This document shows, piece by piece, positions 1 to 9,133 of a stretch of DNA of 43,965 nucleotides. Source of the DNA: an uncultured SAR86 cluster bacterium (GTDB lineage Bacteria; Pseudomonadota; Gammaproteobacteria; Magnimaribacterales; Magnimaribacteraceae); NCBI GenBank assembly GCA_902605935.1, contig CACLEI010000009.1, positions 1 through 43,965 on the forward strand, in the 5' to 3' direction. The translations under genes were made by a program, and so were the position numbers. Each line of letters begins with the position of its first letter. Position 1 is the stretch's first letter. The notes beneath the pieces were generated by a model. It was not told where the DNA came from, did no database searches, and saw only the letters and a list, made by a program, of their open reading frames with translations.

Positions 1-2
1 TT

Positions 3-410
3 GGATTTGACTTTAATTTTTCAAAAGCTGAACGCATTCCAAATACTTTCAATGCGCATAGGCTTTTATGGAAGGCTAAAGAAATGGGACTACAGACAGA
101 ACTCTCGGAAGCTCTCTTCAAATGTTATTTCACAGAAGGAAAAGATATTGGTTCTAAAGAAATACTTTTGGAAGTAGCAGTAGAGGTAGGCATGGATTTA
201 GATACAATTAAATTATTCTTAGATTCAAAAGAAGGTGGCCAAGAAACAGCTGATGAAGAAATGAATTTCATTGAGAAAAGTATCGGAGCTGTCCCTACTT
301 ATTTCATAAATGAAAAGTATATTATTCAGGGTGGTCAAGAACCTGAGACCTTTGTTTCTTTTTTGAATAAAATTCTCATCAAAGAAAAAGAAAATGCAAC
401 TACTAGATAA
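3..410 (+). CDS. DsbA family oxidoreductase (FrnE-like), 5'-truncated by the window edge
   Basis: The frame is open from base 3: GFDFNFSKAERIPNTFNAHRLLWKAKEMGLQTELSEALFKCYFTEGKDIG...VPTYFINEKYIIQGGQEPETF, the typical C-terminal half of FrnE-type DsbA proteins. The listed ATG at 84 is internal. Confidence 0.9.
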   Translation, partial: GFDFNFSKAERIPNTFNAHRLLWKAKEMGLQTELSEALFKCYFTEGKDIGSKEILLEVAVEVGMDLDTIKLFLDSKEGGQETADEEMNFIEKSIGAVPTYFINEKYIIQGGQEPETFVSFLNKILIKEKENATTR

Positions 411-1020
411 AAATCAATTAAATCTTGCCAAGGTTGATGATAATTTTTTTCCTTATTTTCATGTGGAAAACGCCTTGTCTCATTTCCTTAACTCATCAGA
501 TTTAATTAAAGATTTCCCAGATATAGACTCTGGAGGAAGTTTTCCATCTGATAATCTTAAACAAGGAGATATAAAAAAACTTGTTGAGGAATTAGAAGGA
601 GATGAATTTAAAGCCATTTTAGAAAATAAATTGGGAGTTGATCTCAAAGATGCTGAAGTTATCACTACCCTTAGGGGATTTTCTCGATTTAAAGATGGAA
701 AAATTCATACGGATTCTCAAAGTAAAATTGTAACAGTATTGCTCTATCTAAATAAGAATTGGGATAATGAAATAGGTAACTTAAGATTATTGAAGAAAAA
801 CAATGATTTAGAAAATTATATTCAAGAGATTTCTTCTGAATATGGAAATCTCGTCGCTTTTAAGGTTACAGACAACTGTTGGCATGGCTTTATGCCTTTT
901 GAAGGTAAAAGGCTATCTATACAACTTAATTATATACACCCCAAATCTTTGAATATGCATAAGATCCGACACAAGCTTAGCGCTTCATTTAAAAAACTTA
1001 TATCAGGAAGTTCCAACTGA
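394..1020 (+). CDS. 2OG-Fe(II) oxygenase superfamily protein
   Basis: 208 aa with HTD...H motif context (KIHTDSQSKIVTVLLYLN ... NCWHGFMPFEGKRLSIQLNYI), typical of the 2OG-Fe(II) oxygenase jelly roll. Confidence 0.75.
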   Translation: MQLLDKNQLNLAKVDDNFFPYFHVENALSHFLNSSDLIKDFPDIDSGGSFPSDNLKQGDIKKLVEELEGDEFKAILENKLGVDLKDAEVITTLRGFSRFKDGKIHTDSQSKIVTVLLYLNKNWDNEIGNLRLLKKNNDLENYIQEISSEYGNLVAFKVTDNCWHGFMPFEGKRLSIQLNYIHPKSLNMHKIRHKLSASFKKLISGSSN

Positions 1021-1985
1021 GGGTTCTAATCATCAAGCTTACGTCTATGGGTGATTTGATGCACGCCCTCCCCGCTATTACAGAAGCTAAAGATCAGATA
1101 AATAACATTTCTTTTGACTGGGTTGTAGACAAAAACTTTAGTTCTGTTCCTAAATGGCATCCTGATGTCGAAAATACTATTGAAACTAATCACCGTGAAT
1201 GGAAATTAAATTTATTTTCATCTAAATCTAGAAATGAAATGAGGGATGTGGTGAATAAAATAGACGCAAATGAGTACGATCTCATTATTGATATGCAAAA
1301 TAACCTTAAAAGTGCTTTCCTTTCTTTTATGTGTAAATCTTCAGTAACTGGTCTAGATGCCAAAAGCGCAAGAGAATACCCTGCACATTTAGCCTACAAA
1401 ACTAAAATTAATGTGCCTAAATCAATGCATGCAGTAGAAAGACAGAAGCTATTGTTAGCAACCGCATTGGGCTATGAATCAAATATAGAAAATAGAGATT
1501 ATGGAATTTCTAGAGCTAATTTTAAAAAACCCTTGAAAATATGTTCAAGTAAATATGCCATTTGTGTCCAAAATGCTAGTTGGACAAGCAAACAGTGGCA
1601 GATAAAATATTGGCAAGAGTTTCTAAAAATTTTAGAAAAAAAAGATCTTAATTTTTTATTTCCCTCTGGAAGTCAGGCAGAATTAGATCGAGCCACTGAA
1701 ATCTGTTCTGTTTCACAAAAAGCTCTTGCTTTAGAAATATTACCTTTAGATGAAATAGCCTTTCTTATTGATAATGCTGAATTTGCTATATGTTCAGATA
1801 CTGGTCTCGCACACCTTTCTGCTGTTGTTGATACTCCTTCATTAACACTTTATGGACCTACAGATGTCGGTCTAATAGGTACTTACGGAAATAATCAAAA
1901 CCATTTTGTATCACCTAATTCAGACATTAATAAAATTAGCGTAAATGATATTCTTAGAAAAATGGAAGAACTAAAGTTTATTTAG
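1017..1985 (+). CDS. waaC: Glycosyltransferase family 9, LPS heptosyltransferase I-like; start extended to a CTG at 1017
   Basis: The in-frame extension upstream of the listed ATG (1047) reads (M)RVLIIKLTSMGDLMHALPAITEA, the canonical heptosyltransferase N-terminus. C-terminal SDTGLAHLSAVVDTPSLTLYGPT motif. Confidence 0.85.
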   Translation: MRVLIIKLTSMGDLMHALPAITEAKDQINNISFDWVVDKNFSSVPKWHPDVENTIETNHREWKLNLFSSKSRNEMRDVVNKIDANEYDLIIDMQNNLKSAFLSFMCKSSVTGLDAKSAREYPAHLAYKTKINVPKSMHAVERQKLLLATALGYESNIENRDYGISRANFKKPLKICSSKYAICVQNASWTSKQWQIKYWQEFLKILEKKDLNFLFPSGSQAELDRATEICSVSQKALALEILPLDEIAFLIDNAEFAICSDTGLAHLSAVVDTPSLTLYGPTDVGLIGTYGNNQNHFVSPNSDINKISVNDILRKMEELKFI

Positions 1986-3177
1986 AAGCCTTAACTTTCT
2001 TTTTTACTTCTTTTACAGCACCTTTTAGGGTGTAATTTTTATTGAGATCTTTTTTGGAAGATTTGCTGGATAATTCTCCTACCCTTATGTATTTTCCTGA
2101 ATCAAGTGCTTCTCTGAAATATTTTGTACTCCCATGGATTTCATTGACTTTTCCGGAGGCACCCATACCAAAACCTTCAATAGTTCCGCCATATGTTGCT
2201 GCTTGCATTCCCATTCTGTGAAGAAGCTTAGGACTGGCAATATCAATGACCTTTGGATCAACGGAGACTATCCAGTTCTCTTGTGATCTCATCCAAGATT
2301 TTACATTCGACATCGCAGCTACAAATCTAATTTTATCGGTATGGTTGACTCCGGTTCCATGAAGAAGTCTTCCATCAAAAAGCATAACTGTTCCAGCTTT
2401 TGCTTCAAGATTTATAGCAGGCGGTAATTTTCCGACTTCGCCATTGCTGCCAGCTTTGATAATATTTTTATGACTACCTGGAATAATCAAGGTACCTCCA
2501 TTTAATTCATTAACATCTTGAGGTATGTAAAGAGTATTCACCAATGCAGGAGCCTCTTCAGTTATCCAGGGTGAGAGTGGGCTTTGATCTAAATGGAGAA
2601 CTTGAGGATAGTACCCCTTTTCAGCACCATTTGCTAAAAAGCTATGACAAATCCATCCTTTACCTAAAGTTTCATTCAAGAAGCTTTCTATCAGTAAACC
2701 TGCTTGGACATGAGAAGGATCTTGCTCAATACAGCCTCTAAAAATTTCGCCCTTATTGATTAAAGTATGAACATATTGACCTGATGGAGTAATACTATTT
2801 ACCCCAGCTAGCTTCTCACCTTTTGCTTGCTCCAATAGCCTCTCTATAAATGCTTTACATTGATCTTTTGACATTCCATCCTCGATCAGTGCATATCCCC
2901 ATCTTTTAAAGTCTTTTCTTATTTGTTTTATTTCTTTAGTAGGTGTTGGTAATTTTTTTGTTTTCCAATAAGGATGCTTTCTGCCCACTGTCGTATTCCA
3001 GTAATGTATTTTTTTTCTGGAAAGAGGTTTTTTAAAATTAGGAGGAGCTAGCCAAGGATTGTTTTTAAAGATAGATGTATAAGGCTCTTGAGAATCAAGA
3101 AAAGACTTAAAAAGCATTTCTTTTGCTGGAGTATTCTTATCTATATATTCTTGACTAAATTGTTCTATTTGAGGCAT
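1978..3177 (-). CDS. Phytanoyl-CoA dioxygenase (PhyH) family protein
   Basis: 399 aa; HLDQSPLSPW ... NELNGGTLIIPGSHK ... GTVMLFDGRLLHGTGVNHTDKIRF, consistent with the PhyH 2OG-Fe(II) fold. Confidence 0.8.
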   Translation of the reverse strand: MPQIEQFSQEYIDKNTPAKEMLFKSFLDSQEPYTSIFKNNPWLAPPNFKKPLSRKKIHYWNTTVGRKHPYWKTKKLPTPTKEIKQIRKDFKRWGYALIEDGMSKDQCKAFIERLLEQAKGEKLAGVNSITPSGQYVHTLINKGEIFRGCIEQDPSHVQAGLLIESFLNETLGKGWICHSFLANGAEKGYYPQVLHLDQSPLSPWITEEAPALVNTLYIPQDVNELNGGTLIIPGSHKNIIKAGSNGEVGKLPPAINLEAKAGTVMLFDGRLLHGTGVNHTDKIRFVAAMSNVKSWMRSQENWIVSVDPKVIDIASPKLLHRMGMQAATYGGTIEGFGMGASGKVNEIHGSTKYFREALDSGKYIRVGELSSKSSKKDLNKNYTLKGAVKEVKKKVKASK

Positions 3178-3188
3178 TTGTTCTAGTC

Positions 3189-4790
3189 CTAAAAATCATC
3201 TCTAACTCTATCATAGGCCTCATTTATTAGTGTAACTTTTTCAGCTCTAAGACCTTGCTTTACTTCTATATTCTCGTCCAATAATACATACTTTTGATAA
3301 TTCGATTCAAATTCAGGCCATTCATCAGTGTCTATTGAAGGAATCCCATTTTTAGCAAAACTTGTCCATATCTCCATCATAACTTGGGAGAACTTACGAT
3401 CTCTTTCAGATAGATCTATGTTAAATACATCAAAATTGCCAAATATATAGGGCACTTCAGCTGCGTGAAAAGCTCTGTACTCTTTAGAGCCATTTATTGA
3501 AGGGTGCCAGTTCCACAAATATAAATATGCGGGACTTTCAACATTTGACATTAGATCGCCCCACTTTTGCATTTGAGCAGTAAACATAACGTCAGTAGTA
3601 AAATCTACCCATGATTTTTTTGCTATCTGTTCTGTATCTACGGGATAAAGTTCATAAATAGAACTATCAGCTTCCGGTAAAATATCTGCAATAGCCAAAT
3701 GAGTGAGTCTTTTGTAAGACATGGATTCTAATTGGGGGCTTAACATTTTTGGATCTAAAGGTGTAGCCTCATCAGCAGTACTCCCAATCAGAACTGGAAC
3801 ATCAGCTTGCTCACCTTTTTGAAAAATTTGCGATATATCTTCGGGGATTACATTTCCATCAATTACTGTTAATGAATCAAATTGAGTTGTATAAAGAGGA
3901 TCATTCTCTAAGTTCCTGATAATTGTTAATGGAGGTATCTTTTTTAATGCTTCTAGTGAAGAGTTGTTACTTGCAGTCATAACTTTTGACCACTCTAAAC
4001 TTAGATCTTCAGCACTTTTTGAATAAGTTGTACTTTTATTTAAATGAGTTAGTGGTAACAATCTAGCGCCACTTTGACCAATGGCTTTATGAAATAGTCC
4101 TTTTGCTAAAGGACTTGCTTGAAGTACATTCACACTCCATGATCCAGCAGATTCACCAAAAATAGTTACGTTATTGGGGTCTCCACCAAAATATTGAATA
4201 TTTTCTTTGACCCATTTAAGTGATTGAATTTGATCGCTGAAACCTTGATTCCCAGAAGAACCATTCTTCATTGATAATTCTGGATGAGAGAAGAATCCAA
4301 ACGGACCTAAACGATAATTTACAGTGACTAAAATTACTCCATGCTTTGTAAGCTCATTACCAGGATATTCACTGCCACTTCCCCAAACCAATGCCCCTCC
4401 ATGGAACCAAACCATCACGGGGAGTTTTTCATTTGTATCTTTTGCTCGAGTCCACACATTCAAAGTTAAGCAATCTTCGCTCATATTATTCAAATCAGGG
4501 ACTCGATCATAGAATTCAGCTATTTGTTTTGGCTGAAAACAAATTTTTGAATTAGTTTCAGCGGATCTCATACCTTTCCAGTTTTTTGCAGGTTTAGCTG
4601 GAGCCCACCTCAGATCGCCTAGGGGTGGTTCTGCGTAGGGAATACCCAAATATTTTTTTAGATCTCCTTCTTGAGCTCCCTTGATAGAACCATTCTTCAA
4701 TTCAACTATCTTAGTTATATTAAGATCACTAGAACCACAACCTAGTAAGGTTATAAATATACCCAGAAAAATTATCTTTCTAAGTATCAT
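3189..4790 (-). CDS. Type B carboxylesterase/lipase, predicted lipoprotein
   Basis: Lipobox LLGC near the N-terminus; NGSIKGAQEGDLKKYLGIPYAEPP; EDCLTLNVW; nucleophile motif FGESAGSW; all diagnostic of type B carboxylesterases. Confidence 0.92.
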   Translation of the reverse strand: MILRKIIFLGIFITLLGCGSSDLNITKIVELKNGSIKGAQEGDLKKYLGIPYAEPPLGDLRWAPAKPAKNWKGMRSAETNSKICFQPKQIAEFYDRVPDLNNMSEDCLTLNVWTRAKDTNEKLPVMVWFHGGALVWGSGSEYPGNELTKHGVILVTVNYRLGPFGFFSHPELSMKNGSSGNQGFSDQIQSLKWVKENIQYFGGDPNNVTIFGESAGSWSVNVLQASPLAKGLFHKAIGQSGARLLPLTHLNKSTTYSKSAEDLSLEWSKVMTASNNSSLEALKKIPPLTIIRNLENDPLYTTQFDSLTVIDGNVIPEDISQIFQKGEQADVPVLIGSTADEATPLDPKMLSPQLESMSYKRLTHLAIADILPEADSSIYELYPVDTEQIAKKSWVDFTTDVMFTAQMQKWGDLMSNVESPAYLYLWNWHPSINGSKEYRAFHAAEVPYIFGNFDVFNIDLSERDRKFSQVMMEIWTSFAKNGIPSIDTDEWPEFESNYQKYVLLDENIEVKQGLRAEKVTLINEAYDRVRDDF

Positions 4791-5935
4791 AACCTAGAGA
4801 TTAAATCACTTAATGAGCGAACTAAATTCTGACTTCTCTCCGCTCCTATAGCTCCTTCTTCCATTAAACATGGGGTGAAACCGAATGAAACCTTCTTATT
4901 TGTATCCGCAATAGACATTGATCCGCCCCATCCTGCCCAAAAACAAGCTCCTTCATCGAGATATCCCATCCAACTTGCATTATCTATGGGTAGACCAAAA
5001 CCTATACCCCATCTAAGTGGCTCCACAAGGACTAGATCATTGCCACGAACCTGTTCTTCGAGTGCAAATTTAATTAACTCTTCAGAAAAAATTCTTTTTC
5101 CTTTATAGGTTCCTCCGTTAGCTATCAGTGCCATAGACTCAGCAATGGATCTACCGTTTCCATGACCCCCCGCAGCAGGTATCTCAGCTCTTCGCCACTC
5201 TGGAGTATTAGCATCAGGTGCAGTGATTATTCCGTTTGTCATAACTTTCTGCATGACTGAGCCTTCCTCTAATTCAAATAAGTCTTCAGGATTCGATTCA
5301 ACTGCCTGATGAATTTCTGCAACTCTTGAGTGATGTTTATCTTCGAGACCAATATGAAAATCAATATCCAAGGGTTTGGCTATTTCGTCTTTGAAGAAAT
5401 TACCAACAGTTTTACCTGAAATTCTTTTTATAATTTCCCCCATTAGATTTCCAACAGATATTGCATGATAACCAAGAGCCGTTCCTGGTTCCCACCATGG
5501 TTCTTGGGTTTCAAATAGGGCCGCTACTTTATCAGGATCGTAAAGATCATTTCCCGCCACAGGTGCATCCCATCCAGCCAACCCAGATGAGTGACTCATA
5601 ATATGGCTTACAAGGATATTCTCTTTTCCATTCTGAGCAAATTCGGGCCAATACTCTGCCACAGGAGCTTTGAAATCTAATTGCCCACGATCAGCGAGAA
5701 CATATGCAGATAAAGAAGTTGCATTTTTTGTACTCGAAAACACATTAACTATAGTATCTTCTTCCCACGGTAGTGACTGAGCTTTATCTCTAGTGCCAGC
5801 CCAGATATCTACAACCACTTCACCGTGGTATGTAATTGCTAATGAAGAACCAATATCTAAGTTGAGTACAAATTGATTTTCGAAGCAATCTACAATTGAT
5901 TTAAATTTATCGTCAAATTTACCTTGTATATCCAT
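4787..5935 (-). CDS. Serine hydrolase, class C beta-lactamase/EstB-like esterase family
   Basis: SxxK motif (FSSTKNAT), SHSSGLAGWDAP, and the YHAISVGNLMGEII region; 382 aa; ATGA overlap with the downstream carboxylesterase. Confidence 0.88.
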   Translation of the reverse strand: MDIQGKFDDKFKSIVDCFENQFVLNLDIGSSLAITYHGEVVVDIWAGTRDKAQSLPWEEDTIVNVFSSTKNATSLSAYVLADRGQLDFKAPVAEYWPEFAQNGKENILVSHIMSHSSGLAGWDAPVAGNDLYDPDKVAALFETQEPWWEPGTALGYHAISVGNLMGEIIKRISGKTVGNFFKDEIAKPLDIDFHIGLEDKHHSRVAEIHQAVESNPEDLFELEEGSVMQKVMTNGIITAPDANTPEWRRAEIPAAGGHGNGRSIAESMALIANGGTYKGKRIFSEELIKFALEEQVRGNDLVLVEPLRWGIGFGLPIDNASWMGYLDEGACFWAGWGGSMSIADTNKKVSFGFTPCLMEEGAIGAERSQNLVRSLSDLISRL

Positions 5936-5974
5936 TTACTTGCATCTATCTAGTGGAGCCATGAGAACGGAAAT

Positions 5975-8128
5975 TTAAAAATTTCTTTGTATTTCAATTC
6001 CTGCTGTTCGTGGATAGCCCCATTGACCAAAACGGCCTCCTCCAGTAGCAGAAGATAAATACCCAGAAATATAATCTTCATCTGTTGCGTTCTTTATAAA
6101 GAATCTAGATCTCATAGTTTCATCTGCACTTTCCCATATTAAATTTAAATCAACAATGGTGTACGCATCTTGTGAATATTCATTAAACTCTGAGAAATAA
6201 ATTCTTGATTTATAGGAAGCATTCGCACGGTAAGTTAATGACGCACCAGATGCCATAGGGTTTGTATAGTTTAGTCCCAAGTTAATAGAAACTTTAGGAG
6301 CATTTGTTAAATAATTGCCATCTAATTGCTGCTCTCCTAATTGGGGCTGTATACCGTTTGTATTCAGGAATTCTCCATAAGTTGCATCTAAAAGCGTTAG
6401 ACCATAATTTATGCTGAGAGAATCATTAACAGTTGAGAGTGCTTCAATTTCTAATCCATTTACAGTTGCGTCACCAGCATTTCTTGTAACTGTTTGAATT
6501 CCTACAACCTGTAACACTTGGAAATCTGTATAGTCATATCTAAATAAAGATGCGTTCAAACTGGTGTTTTCAGCTAAAGAACCTTTAAATCCAAATTCTA
6601 GAGAAGTTACTTCTTCAGGATCATATGGATCTGTGCATTCATATGTAGCATAACCACCAGCTTTGAAGCCTTCACTTAAAGATGCATAAACATTACTCTC
6701 AGGAGATAAGTCATGCTGTATTACAGCTCTCGAAGTTGTTGAGGAATATTCTGTAACCACTTCTCTATCACAAGTTTGAGCCGCTATAACCGGCATAGGC
6801 ATTAAGATAGAAATAAAATTGTCTTGTTTACTGGTGAATTCATCTGTTGTTCTTCTCACTCCTAAACTTAATCTAGTTGTTTCATTTAAATCGAATGTGC
6901 CATCTGCAAAGTATGCCTCTGATTCCGTATCCATTTTGTCATGTTTAAAATCAAACATACTAGGTACAGGAAACCCTAGGATAGGTTGAGGATTATCAAA
7001 ATGAGTATGTCTTGACGTTTCATCATCCATATAAAACAGACCAAATACGAGACTCATAGTATCTCTTTCGATATTGAAATTAAGTTCTTGAGTAAATGTT
7101 TCAGTCTCTGATATATCAAATGTATCTAGATATGCACCAGCCGATCCATCTCTATCCAAATTAAACTGATCATTAAATTCTTGTTTTGCAGTTATTGAAG
7201 TCAATGTACCAAGTTCAGTGTCGATCCTTAAAGTCAAAGAAGAAACATCATATTCTCTATCCGTCATGTTGGTACCATTTACTGACTGAGCAGTCGGTGT
7301 TTGATAGATTTCATGAGGCTTTATAGATATTGGTTCAGCTAAAATTTGAGGAAAGCCAAAAGCCGCAGCCAATTCTCTATTATCCGTCAACCATCCGTAG
7401 GGATCTGGTGTCCCTTCTGTCTCAACAGATGCAACCATAAGGTCTGCAGAAACCGTATCACTTAGATCTGATTTTATTTTTAATCGAAATGCTTGCTTAT
7501 CCGTATACCCTTGCTCTCCACATCCAGCATTAAGACAATCATAATAACCTTCACCTTGTTCAGTTCCATGTACTACCAATCTAAAGCTGGTATTGTCAGA
7601 AATTCCACCACCAAAGGCTGCTTCAGCAGTAGTAGTGTCATATTCACCGTAACCTAATTTGACATACCCATCCATATCTTGAGTAGGATTTTTTGTTATG
7701 AGATTAACCACTCCTCCAATTGAATTTCTTCCATAGAGAGTACCTTGCGGGCCTCTCAATACTTCTACCCTCTCAAGATCCATTTCACCCAGTTGTGATG
7801 AATGTGCTCTTGATTGAAAAATACCATCAGTACTTACCGACACACCTGGATTGCCATTAAACTGTCCAATTCCTCTTATTGTTATGTTCTGAGCCCCCAG
7901 AACATTAGTAAAATTCATGCTAGGAACTAGATGTTTAAGATCATGCATACTAGTTATGCCTTTATCCTCAATTTCTGTTGAACTAATAGCTGTAATTGCA
8001 GCAGGAGTATCTACTACTGTTGAGCTTCTCTTTAGTGCTGTAACAACTATTTCTTCAACTTCTTCAGAGTAAATCGGCACAGTAAAGGATAATGAAATAA
8101 TTAGCGGAAAATATCTGAGATTAAACAT
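5975..8128 (-). CDS. TonB-dependent outer-membrane receptor
   Basis: Signal peptide, EEIVVTALKRSSTVVDTPAAITAIS, plug VEVLRGPQGTLYGRNSIGGVVNLITKNP, terminal RTAGIEIQRNF. Confidence 0.95.
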   Translation of the reverse strand: MFNLRYFPLIISLSFTVPIYSEEVEEIVVTALKRSSTVVDTPAAITAISSTEIEDKGITSMHDLKHLVPSMNFTNVLGAQNITIRGIGQFNGNPGVSVSTDGIFQSRAHSSQLGEMDLERVEVLRGPQGTLYGRNSIGGVVNLITKNPTQDMDGYVKLGYGEYDTTTAEAAFGGGISDNTSFRLVVHGTEQGEGYYDCLNAGCGEQGYTDKQAFRLKIKSDLSDTVSADLMVASVETEGTPDPYGWLTDNRELAAAFGFPQILAEPISIKPHEIYQTPTAQSVNGTNMTDREYDVSSLTLRIDTELGTLTSITAKQEFNDQFNLDRDGSAGAYLDTFDISETETFTQELNFNIERDTMSLVFGLFYMDDETSRHTHFDNPQPILGFPVPSMFDFKHDKMDTESEAYFADGTFDLNETTRLSLGVRRTTDEFTSKQDNFISILMPMPVIAAQTCDREVVTEYSSTTSRAVIQHDLSPESNVYASLSEGFKAGGYATYECTDPYDPEEVTSLEFGFKGSLAENTSLNASLFRYDYTDFQVLQVVGIQTVTRNAGDATVNGLEIEALSTVNDSLSINYGLTLLDATYGEFLNTNGIQPQLGEQQLDGNYLTNAPKVSINLGLNYTNPMASGASLTYRANASYKSRIYFSEFNEYSQDAYTIVDLNLIWESADETMRSRFFIKNATDEDYISGYLSSATGGGRFGQWGYPRTAGIEIQRNF

Positions 8129-8254
8129 AAAAACTCCCCTTTTTAGTTAACTTTGACAATAATTTAATACAATTTAAATGATATTACCAAAAAATTAAGG
8201 CTATATGTTTACTTGTTTATCCTTATTCTCTTTTGTTCTTATTTTATTGCTAAA

Positions 8255-8269
8255 TCAGAATGATTATCA
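8255..8269. promoter_or_regulatory. Putative Fur box (7-1-7) between a divergent TonB receptor and a ferritin-like gene
   Basis: TCAGAAT-g-ATTATCA compared with TGATAAT-n-ATTATCA: right half-site perfect, left half-site 5/7 (12/14 in total). Confidence 0.55.
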
Positions 8270-8293
8270 AAATCAAAACCATTTCCATTAGCT

Positions 8294-8319
8294 AATTTAC
8301 AGAAATTTTCTGTTAAATT
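8294..8319 (+). other. Potential 5'-UTR hairpin (11 bp, one bulged U) at the ferritin-like gene start
   Basis: AATTTACAGAA-att-TTCTGT(T)AAATT: perfect 6-bp core ACAGAA/TTCTGT, then a single T bulge, then 5 more pairs. It ends about 6 nt before the ATG. Confidence 0.4.
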
Positions 8320-8325
8320 TAAATT

Positions 8326-8751
8326 ATGAATACACAAGAAGTTAATACTATATTAAACAAAATAATAGAGTATGAGTTAGCTGGAGTTGTCAGATATACT
8401 CACTCTGCCCTAATGGTAACAGGACCCTATAGATTGCCTATAGTGGAGTTTTTAAAAGAACAAGCTAATGAATCGCTCATGCATGCTCAGCAGGCCGGTG
8501 AATTACTTACAGGTCTAGATGGACATCCCAGTCAAAAAATTGCAAAAATTGAGGAGACGAATGATCATTCCATACAAGGTATTCTGGAAGAAAGTCTCGG
8601 GCACGAATTAAATGCTCTTAACCTCTATAAAGAGTTATTATCGGTTGTAGAGGGTAAATCAGTATATTTAGAAGAATATACTAGAGGCTTAATAGGAGAG
8701 GAAGAACAGCATCAACTTGAACTTAGAAAAATGCTCAAAGACTTTAGTTGA
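8326..8751 (+). CDS. Ferritin-like / bacterioferritin-like protein
   Basis: EYELAGVVRYTHSALMV ... ANESLMHAQQAGELL ... ESLGHELNALNLYKELL ... GEEEQHQLELRKML: E...ExxH diiron four-helix pattern. Confidence 0.85.
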   Translation: MNTQEVNTILNKIIEYELAGVVRYTHSALMVTGPYRLPIVEFLKEQANESLMHAQQAGELLTGLDGHPSQKIAKIEETNDHSIQGILEESLGHELNALNLYKELLSVVEGKSVYLEEYTRGLIGEEEQHQLELRKMLKDFS

Positions 8752-9133
8752 TCTTACAAAAATTTTTAAATTGATTTAAAGATACATTAATTATATTGAC
8801 ATCCTTTGGATTGAAGGTTGTTTGATATATAAAATATTCATTGTTTATAGCAATTTGTTTATATTTACTTTTCTTAATTTCAATTTTGACACTTCTGTTT
8901 AATATAAATTTTTTCCAGCAACTCTTGAAGTCTTTATTGACTTCTTCAGGTGAAATAAATGAAAGAAACGCATTGTTTCTTATTATATTATTTGAAAGAG
9001 AAGCTGCTTGAGCATCTAATTTAAAAAAATTTTGTCCTTCGTTCTTGATCCTAAACTTTGTACTAAATAATTCTTGCGAAAATAGAGAAAAACTTAAAAT
9101 TAGAATTAATAAGCTAAAAATCGTCTTCATCAT
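8744..9133 (-). CDS. Secreted hypothetical protein; last gene of the CsgG-like operon; start moved to the internal MMK
   Basis: The ORF is open further upstream, but the signal peptide MMKTIFSLLILILSFSLFS begins at 9133, overlapping the 3' end of the preceding gene by 20 nt. Confidence 0.6.
   Translation of the reverse strand: MMKTIFSLLILILSFSLFSQELFSTKFRIKNEGQNFFKLDAQAASLSNNIIRNNAFLSFISPEEVNKDFKSCWKKFILNRSVKIEIKKSKYKQIAINNEYFIYQTTFNPKDVNIINVSLNQFKNFCKIN

Noticed and set aside
480-665. 61-aa minus-strand ORF over the 2OG oxygenase
   Set aside because: Antisense shadow ORF without support.
8294-8319. Eukaryotic-type IRE upstream of the ferritin-like gene
   Set aside because: The loop is AUU rather than CAGUGN and the bulge is U on the 3' arm; only a generic bulged hairpin is claimed.
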